Part shown: piece by piece, positions 15,440 through 21,476 of the stretch
How positions within the stretch are numbered: position 1 is the stretch's first letter
Layout: every line of letters starts with the position of its first letter
Assembly (NCBI GenBank): GCA_001275005.1
Contig: JWZX01002678.1
Location: 1 to 21,476, forward strand
Origin: Chrysochromulina tobinii
Taxonomy: Eukaryota > Haptophyta > Prymnesiales > Chrysochromulinaceae
Length of the DNA stretch: 21,476 nt
Reading direction: 5' to 3'
Notes under the pieces: generated by a model
What the model saw: the letters and a program-made list of their open reading frames with translations, nothing else
Databases searched by the model: none
Told to the model about the DNA's origin: nothing
Translations under genes and position numbers: made by a program

Positions 15440-17788
15440 ATGACCCCGGCGGACAATGTTAGCTCGAGCGCCAATTTTCCAGCCACTCTGCGGCAGCAAC
15501 AAGGCAATAACCGGTCGATGCGAACAACATCCTCTGTTGCAAGCCTGGAAATCTTGGTGCACGAGAGCAACTTCGTCATGCCAATGATCTCCAAGAGCGG
15601 GTCGGAGCCTCGGCTCTCAAAGCAGGCCTCGCGAGCAACTTGTAAGTACTTGCGCGAACCCGTGCACAATCCATCCACATCAAGCAGCACCTTGCTGGAA
15701 GGCAGCTCACCTGGACGAGCCACCAGGATGCCATCATGCGAGGTGATGCCACAACCAACGCCATCGTACGATGACGCTTGTGCGGTTGCAGTCACCTCGA
15801 GTCTCGATGAGCTGCCGCCCTTGCCCTCGTCTAAGGTATGGAAGCATGCAGCAGTACGCGCAGGCAGCTGGGGCGTCACCGTTGGGCGAGCGCCGAACCC
15901 TGAGATTCCGAAGCTTCCCTTGCTAAGAGCAGAGAAACTTGGGCCGAACGTTGAGGCCTTTCTGATACGCTGTGACTTGTCCGATGCCATTCGAGAGGCC
16001 CGACAGGAAAGTCAGACGGCAGCCCCGGAACCGAAGACCCTTGCTGAGGAGAAGGAATTATATCGGAAGAATCCAAATAAGCGCAAGCCGAGGTTGGTCG
16101 ATCTGCTGCCAAAGGGGTGGTCTCTCCATCACGAAGAGCTTCTCGCCGGCGCCAACTGGGACGCTCGATACAAGCAGCAGTGTGCTCTCGCGGAGCGGCA
16201 CTGCTTTGACGCTGATGGGCACGAAGATGACGCAAACGAACAGTTCAAGTTCAAGCGGGCGCTGTTCGAGATGCAACACACGCGCTGTTACCCACCTCGG
16301 AGCAAGGACATCTTTCACGGTTTTGCTCTTAGTAGGGGTAAGGGCGTTGCCAAGCTACCAAAGCGTGAAGGCGCGCCGAATAGTGGCGATAAGACAGCCA
16401 AGGAGCGGACCAAATTTGACCTGAATACATCGATATGGGCGCCGCGCCGCGACTGGGCGGACAGCGCAAACCTTATCGACACTGACGAGGTGTACCGCAA
16501 GCGATTCAAGATAGATTGGGAGTGGTGCATCCAGATGGGCGCCTCGAAGACCATCGTGGCATATGACGACGACGGCTTTGTGGATACCGACGGTGACGGC
16601 ATTCCGGACGAAGTGACTGAGGTGGAGAACGTGCTGTGGCAAAATTACAGGATCATCTCCAACGTGTACAACTACTTCGCGAGCGTCGAAGGCCCTCCTC
16701 ACTTTCTGAGTGTGGTGGGGTTCAACGCCTTCCTGGATCACTTTGCGCTCGTTCAGAAGCGCTCGCGCTTTTGCACCCGATCAGACTTTGAGATGCTGGT
16801 TGAGGCGGTTCAAGCCTCGAGCGCGCAGGTCCATTCGAGGTGGAGCGATGTTCATTCGCATTTGAGCATCTTGTTCTTGCATCGCTCCGAATTCCTCCTC
16901 GCCATCATCCGCATCGCGATCAATTTGTACGTTCGTCCGAAGGTCATACCCGACGTGAGTGAGGCGGTGCAGAGGCTTCTCGAAGTGGACATCACAGCGC
17001 GCGCCAGCCCCACGATTTTTGCATCTCCCACTGCCCATAGGCGCAATCACTTCTACACAGAAGCCACGTGCCTGGAGCTGAGCCGTCACGAGAGCACGCT
17101 GCGCGCACTCTACTTGACGCTGAGCTGCAGTGATGCCGAGCAGGGCACGGCAGAGCGTAAGCTGATTAACCTTGAAGAGTGGATGAGCGGGATGAACGCG
17201 CTCTGCCTGATCGGCGTTGATGTGACCAAGCGGAAAGCGAGACTAGCGTTCATTTGGTCGCGTATGATGGTCATCGACTCGGGAGTAGCTCATCGCACGG
17301 GTCTCAGGAATGAGACGCACCTGCCCTTCGAGGGCTTTTTGGAGGCTCTGTGTCACGTGGCGGCGCTCAAGGCCTTGCCAACGGACGCCAGGCTTGAAGC
17401 TGAAGGTGCTCAGAACGCGGCGGCATTCTTGGAGAAACTACGCCTCGAGGAAGAGAAGGGGCTACATAGCGAATACAGCTTCTTCATCAACGAAAACTCG
17501 CGCAGAGAGTGGGGCTCAGAGCCGCCCCAGCCCGTTCACCGTTGCCTCGCGCATCTGATGTCCCTGATCATTTTTAGAGTCAAGGCGGAGCAGCCGCCGA
17601 GGGGCCCTGGAGCTCCCGATCCGAATCCCAATGCACTCAGCCAGGACGAGGTTGACCGCTGGGCCTCGGCCCACATCCCCGCCGTGGCCGCATTCTGCGA
17701 GCAACGAGCAAAAGATCGGTTGGCGGCCGCCGTTGCCGCCGCCGAGAAGGCTCTAGAAGAGAGCTTGAAGGCGGAGGCCGGAGCGTAG
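15440..17788 (+). CDS. Conserved protist protein with EF-hand-like loop, function unknown
   Basis: 782 residues from the first in-frame ATG; the frame is open upstream but has no ATG there. Residues 1-150 are Ser/Thr-rich and probably disordered. The conserved part starts around 165. It contains an acidic loop DTDGDGIPDE (382-391) resembling a calcium-binding EF-hand or thrombospondin-type loop. It also has WQNYRIISNVYNYFAS, LHRSEFLLAIIRIAINLY (about 480), DVSEAVQRLLEVDI and LPFEGFLEALCHVAALKALPTD (about 628). From memory, proteins with these last motifs are widespread in stramenopiles and other protists and often lie in large uncharacterised coding genes. No enzyme motif is seen. The end is a Lys/Ala/Glu helix. 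No introns. Confidence 0.8.
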   Translation: MTPADNVSSSANFPATLRQQQGNNRSMRTTSSVASLEILVHESNFVMPMISKSGSEPRLSKQASRATCKYLREPVHNPSTSSSTLLEGSSPGRATRMPSCEVMPQPTPSYDDACAVAVTSSLDELPPLPSSKVWKHAAVRAGSWGVTVGRAPNPEIPKLPLLRAEKLGPNVEAFLIRCDLSDAIREARQESQTAAPEPKTLAEEKELYRKNPNKRKPRLVDLLPKGWSLHHEELLAGANWDARYKQQCALAERHCFDADGHEDDANEQFKFKRALFEMQHTRCYPPRSKDIFHGFALSRGKGVAKLPKREGAPNSGDKTAKERTKFDLNTSIWAPRRDWADSANLIDTDEVYRKRFKIDWEWCIQMGASKTIVAYDDDGFVDTDGDGIPDEVTEVENVLWQNYRIISNVYNYFASVEGPPHFLSVVGFNAFLDHFALVQKRSRFCTRSDFEMLVEAVQASSAQVHSRWSDVHSHLSILFLHRSEFLLAIIRIAINLYVRPKVIPDVSEAVQRLLEVDITARASPTIFASPTAHRRNHFYTEATCLELSRHESTLRALYLTLSCSDAEQGTAERKLINLEEWMSGMNALCLIGVDVTKRKARLAFIWSRMMVIDSGVAHRTGLRNETHLPFEGFLEALCHVAALKALPTDARLEAEGAQNAAAFLEKLRLEEEKGLHSEYSFFINENSRREWGSEPPQPVHRCLAHLMSLIIFRVKAEQPPRGPGAPDPNPNALSQDEVDRWASAHIPAVAAFCEQRAKDRLAAAVAAAEKALEESLKAEAGA

Positions 17789-18240
17789 AGTTAAGCGTAG
17801 AGTCGAGGATGCACGAGGGTTTGGACCCACTTTAACGCTTAAGGATGTAGCGATCGTTCTCATAACAACACCGGAACAACACCGCTCCAACAACAGTGAA
17901 TTCTGCCAAACGTTCTAAGAGATCCTAAGGAGCTTAACATGTTAATTAACAACCGTGCTAAACGCGGTTGACCGGGCCCGAACGCGACAACAATTGCGCG
18001 ACAACCGTGCGCGACAACTGGCGTTCTCTAAGTAAGCGTTCTGGCACCTTGTCGCTTCCACACCGAACAATTCGAGCAGACGCGGGACCCGGTTCAAAAT
18101 CACCGGGGGGACCCCGGTACACGGGCACCCACGTCGACCCCCCCCCTTCGGAATTTACCTTCACAGCTAATTTTCACAATCAACATGCGTTCCTTCGCCT
18201 CGTCTACACAGAGGTCCCCTTTCAGGCAGTGTCGGAGAAC
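17789..18240. other. Intergenic region and probable promoter of the DUF1995 gene
   Basis: The left half is AT-rich for this genome and holds a 12-bp palindrome, TGTTAATTAACA (17940-17951). CGCGACAAC occurs three times between about 17982 and 18020. An out-of-frame ATG at 18187 opens a small upstream frame overlapping the predicted start. No coding evidence. Confidence 0.5.
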
Positions 18241-19149
18241 ATGGTGGCACTTCCTCAATTTCTTCCACTGCTCGCCGCGGCGGCGCTCACGCCGCTTCCC
18301 GCCGGTCTCAACGAATTTTCGCGCGTAAGCGGCCGCGCCGGTGCACTCCGCACCATCCGCCGTGCGGCAGCAGCCGCCATCGGACGGGCGCTTGCCGACG
18401 GCGTCGAGCTGCTCGAAGTAGAGTTCCCACCACTACTCGAGACAAAGACGCAATTTGACGACTTCTCGAATGTGGAGGTGCTCGACGCGAATCGCGACTT
18501 CGGCATTCAGCTCGCGCTCGAGCCTGAGCTGCGGGCCGCCGTCGGCGACGACGCGGCCGCGCTCTGGCTGTGCTTTGCGGATCAGGGCGAGGCGGATCTA
18601 GCCCGCGAGGCGTGGCCGGGCACGCTGTACGGCGCTGCAACGCAGACATACATTAGTGCCGCGGTCAAGGCGCTCGGGCGCGAGCCGCTCATGCCCATGG
18701 GCAGCAGCGCGCTCGCAGTCGCAGGTGCGCTCGGCAGCCTCTTTGGCGCCAAGCCGCCACCGCCGTCGGCGCCGCCGCCGACAGCGAGGTTGCAGCTTGT
18801 GGTGCAGCCTGGTGACGGAGGCCCGATGGAGGACTGGCTCAACCTGGAGCTGCTTCAGCAAGCGGGCACACCCATGCTCTGCTTGAATGGCGCGCTCGAC
18901 AAGGTGACGAGCGGGTACTATGGTAACTTCCTCAATCCGAAGCTTAGTAGGTGCGCCGAGCGCTTCTTCAATCGATTCGAGCCGGTGTACTATCTCAAGC
19001 CCGTCGGCTCGGGGCGCGGCTGGCTCTTTCGCGTCTACGGCGAGGCTTGGCAGTTGTATCGGCAAATGAAGGAGGACCTTGTCATTTGCGAGACCTACAG
19101 CCTGCGGCCCACCCCACAGACATGCGTGGACCGGCTCAAAATGCTTTGA
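18241..19149 (+). CDS. DUF1995 family protein, probably plastid-targeted
   Basis: 302 residues from the first in-frame ATG. The N-terminus MVALPQFLPLLAAAALTPLPAG looks like a secretory signal peptide followed by a basic, Ala-rich stretch (27-50). That is the bipartite arrangement expected for import into a secondary plastid. The domain shows LLEVEFPPL (57-65), the LWLCFADQGEADLA block (109-121) and, near the end, NPKLSRCAERFFNRFEPVYYL and GWLFRVYGEAWQLY. These fit DUF1995, a family of plants, algae and cyanobacteria that includes the Arabidopsis LPA3 protein needed for photosystem II accumulation. Whether this copy acts in photosystem assembly is inference. A Pro/Ala linker lies at about 175-190. 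No introns. Confidence 0.78.
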   Translation: MVALPQFLPLLAAAALTPLPAGLNEFSRVSGRAGALRTIRRAAAAAIGRALADGVELLEVEFPPLLETKTQFDDFSNVEVLDANRDFGIQLALEPELRAAVGDDAAALWLCFADQGEADLAREAWPGTLYGAATQTYISAAVKALGREPLMPMGSSALAVAGALGSLFGAKPPPPSAPPPTARLQLVVQPGDGGPMEDWLNLELLQQAGTPMLCLNGALDKVTSGYYGNFLNPKLSRCAERFFNRFEPVYYLKPVGSGRGWLFRVYGEAWQLYRQMKEDLVICETYSLRPTPQTCVDRLKML

Positions 19150-19249
19150 CCCGGGTGCCCGCCCCCGGTCCGGTGTGTGCCGTGACGGCTCGGCAGAAAA
19201 GTAGATTCGGGGTTTGCACACAAGTACGTTTCCTCCGCACGTTTTCTCT

Positions 19250-20515
19250 TTAATTTTTCCTCCGGCGCGGCCTCAGTCTGAGAGACTGTCGCACTCTCAT
19301 ACTGCCTCGGGGGCATGGTCCATTCGGCATTGTGGCAGGGCAGGTGGAGGGGCGTTCGCGGCAGCAAGCCGCGCCGAGGACTCGGGTGTGCCCGAAAGCA
19401 TGGTTCCACGCCCTGCCCCCCCTGGGCGCCGTCACGTCGAGGCGGTTGCGCCAAAAGAGCTCAGCTTCGGCGCCCGGGCGGTCGCTCGTGAGCTTGCGGT
19501 AGTAGTCGCAGATGATGCGCACCGTCTTCTCCACGGTAGGATGGCCGCTACGCTGCTGCACCGCGAGTAGCCAGCGGTGCTGGAAGCCAAAGAGAGCGAG
19601 CACCTTCGAGCGCTTAGGGATGCCCTCGCCCGCGCTCCCCGCGCCCGCGTGGCAGTGCAGGCAGCGGATGGAGAGGAACAGGCACTTCTTGACGGCGGGC
19701 GTCTCGAGGTTCGCCACAAAGACGAGGTGGCGGAGCACCTCTCCAGAGTCGTGGAAGGCATACTTGAGGGCGATCTCGTCGACCCACGCGTAGTGGTCGT
19801 AGTACAGCGGCCAAGCGTGCTCCTCGAGCGCGACGGACACGCCCGCGGGAGGCGCTGGCCAGCGGCATAGCTCGGCTGCGAGCGACTCCGCACTTGACGA
19901 CGTGCAATTGGGCGCGGCGCGCGTGCCGTCGGCGTCCTTGGCGGTCGGCGTGGTGCGCGCCTCGTCCTCATTCTCTTTGGCCTCCTCGGCCTCGCGCCGG
20001 CGCCGCTCATCGATCAGCCGCCTGCTGCGCTCGGCGAGCGACTCGAGGCCAGTGGCACGCTCCTCCTCCGCCCGCGCGGCCACCGCGTCTGCGCGCGCCC
20101 TCGCGCGCTCCCAATCACGCCGATCATTCGCGCGGCGCGCCTCGCGTGCCTGCCGCGCGAGGTCGGAGCGGACCGCCTGGATATCAGCGAGCGCCTGCGG
20201 CGAAGGCGCGGCAGTGTGCTCGGCGACAAGCTGCAGCTGCTCCACGGCGGTCGGCAACGCTGCGAGCGCCTGCGGCAAAGGCGCGGCAGTGTGCTCGGCG
20301 ACAGGCTGCAGCTGCTCCACGGCGGTCGGCAACGCTGCGAGCGGCTCGCAGGTGAGCGCCGCGCGGCTATACGCTCGGCGGCGCCGTCGGAGGAGCACGA
20401 GCGCCGAAACTGCGACTACGGCTCCCGTCGTGGCGAGGGCGATGGCCAAACGAGGCGTGAAGAGCGGCATTCGGTAACGAATGGCGGCAACCGTGTGCGT
20501 GCAGAGAAACTTCAT
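19250..20515 (-). CDS. Membrane-anchored coiled-coil protein, unknown function
   Basis: 421 residues from the ATG at 20513-20515; a second ATG at 20468-20470 is an equally good start. One hydrophobic segment (about 22-42) is followed by five arginines, as in a signal anchor with the body on the cytosolic side. Then come a 25-residue tandem repeat (about 59-109), a charged Arg/Ala/Glu coiled-coil region (about 112-195), and a more globular part with HAWPLYYDHYAWVDEIALKYAF and a Cys/His cluster, CLFLSIRCLHCHAG. The last 60 residues look less conserved, so a missed intron near the 3' end is possible. I recognise no family. Confidence 0.65.
   Translation of the reverse strand: MKFLCTHTVAAIRYRMPLFTPRLAIALATTGAVVAVSALVLLRRRRRAYSRAALTCEPLAALPTAVEQLQPVAEHTAAPLPQALAALPTAVEQLQLVAEHTAAPSPQALADIQAVRSDLARQAREARRANDRRDWERARARADAVAARAEEERATGLESLAERSRRLIDERRRREAEEAKENEDEARTTPTAKDADGTRAAPNCTSSSAESLAAELCRWPAPPAGVSVALEEHAWPLYYDHYAWVDEIALKYAFHDSGEVLRHLVFVANLETPAVKKCLFLSIRCLHCHAGAGSAGEGIPKRSKVLALFGFQHRWLLAVQQRSGHPTVEKTVRIICDYYRKLTSDRPGAEAELFWRNRLDVTAPRGGRAWNHAFGHTRVLGAACCRERPSTCPATMPNGPCPRGSMRVRQSLRLRPRRRKN
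20189..20338 (-). repeat. 75-bp tandem repeat, 2 copies, in the coiled-coil protein
   Basis: Two adjacent units with a 75-bp period encode AALPTAVEQLQPVAEHTAAP and a near-identical copy. In frame; very few differences, so recent. Confidence 0.88.
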
Positions 20516-20549
20516 TCACAACACACCCTCTGCACAGTGAGTGAGTGAG

Positions 20550-20563
20550 TTTCGTCACGGTCC
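20550..20563 (-). promoter_or_regulatory. Shared upstream motif GGACCGTGACGAAA, copy 3
   Basis: On the minus strand this is one substitution away from the copies at 3462 and 7616. It lies 35 bp before the first ATG of the minus-strand coiled-coil protein gene (80 bp before the second), in the same orientation relative to its gene as the other two. Confidence 0.42.
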
Positions 20564-20949
20564 CCCGAAACTTCTCACCTAGCTGCTGCTGCTGTTCACC
20601 TGCGTTGGGACGAAAAGGACGGCTCCGCACGGGCCATAATGCATTATTATAACGAACGAAACAGGAAAATAGAAGACCACTTGAGACTTGACCTCGAACT
20701 TGACCCCGCGCGCGCCGCGTTGCCCGTGTAGTTGCCCAATGAAACCCGCAATGTGCGTTCACCGGGTTCATGTCCGAGCGACTTCAAAGTCGGACACACC
20801 ACAAAGTCCGTCCTCCGTCGTCAAGCAAAAACGATCTTGTTGTTCCACTGGGCAATATGCCCGTCAGAGGTCTGTTTACCGTCTGATTAGCAACGAGTTC
20901 TTCCTCGCTCACTCTCGGCGCCCTGCCCCAACCCCCGCCCGCTTAGGCT
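20564..20949. other. Intergenic space upstream of the coiled-coil gene and downstream of dynein
   Basis: It holds a short GCT repeat (about 20582-20594), a 12-bp palindrome ATAATGCATTAT (20636-20647) and an AT-rich patch around it. It also holds a hairpin-like GACTTCAAAGTC core (about 20780-20791). No coding evidence. Confidence 0.5.
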
Positions 20950-21476
20950 CTAGTCCGCAAGCGAGTTGAACATCGCCGCGCCCGCCGTGATCCAGTGCTC
21001 CGGCGTGTGGTCCGTGGGCACGCGGATGAACATGACGAAGTTGCTCGAGTGGCCGGTGGTCGCGAGCACGCCGCGCCGGTCGGTGGTGCGGTAGCACGGG
21101 CAGGCGTAGTGAGGGTACTTGGAGAGCTTATCAGCCTCGCAGGGCTTGAGCACGATGATGCACATGGGCGAGAAGAGGACCTTGGGCAGCGCCTCGTCAA
21201 GCTTCAGCTGGTCGTTCATACGCGCGCCCTCGATGTACAGCCCGTGCGTGTACGCGCCATCCTCGGGTGCTGCGGTCGGTGCGGCGCCGAGGAAGGCAAA
21301 GTCGAACTCGATCGTGTCGATCGGGATGGTGTACTTGCGCGCAAAGTTCTGCATCACGCCGGTCATGAATGCCTGCACGAAGAAGAAGTTGGGCATCTGG
21401 AAGACGGTGGGCGGCCCATCGTCGAGCCAGTGCTGGAAAAAGTCGAGCCGTTCGAGCAGCTCTGCAATGTACGACG
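20950..21476 (-). CDS. Dynein heavy chain, C-terminal fragment (axonemal type)
   Basis: The gene enters from the right edge; about 174 C-terminal residues are present, ending at TAG (20950-20952). Family signatures are YIAELLERLDFFQHWLDDG, the FFFVQAFMTGVMQNFARKY block, IPIDTIEFDFAFLG, PEDGAYTHGLYIEGARM, LPKVLFSPMCIIVLKP, YACPCYRTTDRRGVLATTGHSSNFV and PEHWITAGAAMFNSL. This is the C-terminal domain that follows AAA6 and contacts the motor ring. The match is closer to axonemal than cytoplasmic heavy chains, implying a motile flagellum. Which arm it belongs to cannot be told from this piece. Codon 1 of the visible part is split by the window edge. Confidence 0.93.
   Translation of the reverse strand, partial: SYIAELLERLDFFQHWLDDGPPTVFQMPNFFFVQAFMTGVMQNFARKYTIPIDTIEFDFAFLGAAPTAAPEDGAYTHGLYIEGARMNDQLKLDEALPKVLFSPMCIIVLKPCEADKLSKYPHYACPCYRTTDRRGVLATTGHSSNFVMFIRVPTDHTPEHWITAGAAMFNSLAD

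Noticed and set aside
18070-18125. Possible tRNA (GGTTCAAAATC resembles a T-loop)
   Set aside because: No matching acceptor stem, D-loop or anticodon arm could be folded around it.
17968-18240. N-terminal extension of the DUF1995 protein
   Set aside because: The upstream frame has no in-frame ATG (it opens with TTG); the ATG at 18241 gives a plausible signal peptide.

Overview
The window is nuclear DNA of a GC-rich, protein-dense eukaryote. The splice sites are GT-AG. A dynein heavy chain C-terminus and a kinesin point to a flagellated cell. A DUF1995 protein with a signal-peptide-like N-terminus points to a plastid, probably of secondary origin. My best inference is a unicellular alga, possibly a haptophyte, but no marker here fixes the lineage. 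No tRNA, rRNA, CRISPR array or transposon was recognised.

Layout, left to right. (1) A leucine-rich repeat protein on +, open at the left edge, five exons, ending about 2761. (2) An 870-bp gap. (3) A Rat1/XRN2-type 5'-3' exoribonuclease on +, 3638 to about 7556/7603, six exons. (4) An N-terminal-motor kinesin on +, 7752-10550, essentially one exon, with an Ala-rich repetitive coiled-coil tail. (5) A 1.2-kb gap with no convincing gene. (6) A multi-pass membrane protein on -, 11756-12922. (7) A SUV3-type mitochondrial RNA helicase on +, 13156-15147, three exons, divergent from (6) across about 230 bp. (8) A conserved protist protein with an EF-hand-like loop on +, 15440-17788. (9) A DUF1995 protein on +, 18241-19149. 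(10) A membrane-anchored coiled-coil protein on -, 19250-20515. (11) The C-terminal end of a dynein heavy chain on -, 20950 to beyond the right edge.

The most striking feature is how the introns of the two RNA-processing genes (Rat1/XRN2 and SUV3) are built. Several carry arrays of a 10-bp unit, TGATGGCCTC, always in the sense orientation. In five of the seven CDS introns of these two genes the sequence at a splice junction is a direct copy of nearby exon sequence. Examples are a 24-bp repeat at both ends of SUV3 intron 1, a 64-bp perfect copy of an exon end inside SUV3 intron 2, a 12-bp repeat at both ends of XRN intron 2, a 42-nt gapless degenerate copy of exon 4 at the start of XRN intron 3, and 76-bp tandem units each holding an AG|GT junction in XRN intron 5. 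This is what intron birth by tandem duplication of an AGGT-containing exon segment would leave behind, apparently caught at different ages. The neighbouring kinesin, membrane-protein, EF-hand-like and DUF1995 genes have no such introns.

A second signal is a shared motif, GGACCGYGACGAAA, on the sense strand upstream of three genes (XRN, kinesin and the minus-strand coiled-coil protein). It is a candidate core-promoter or cell-cycle element.
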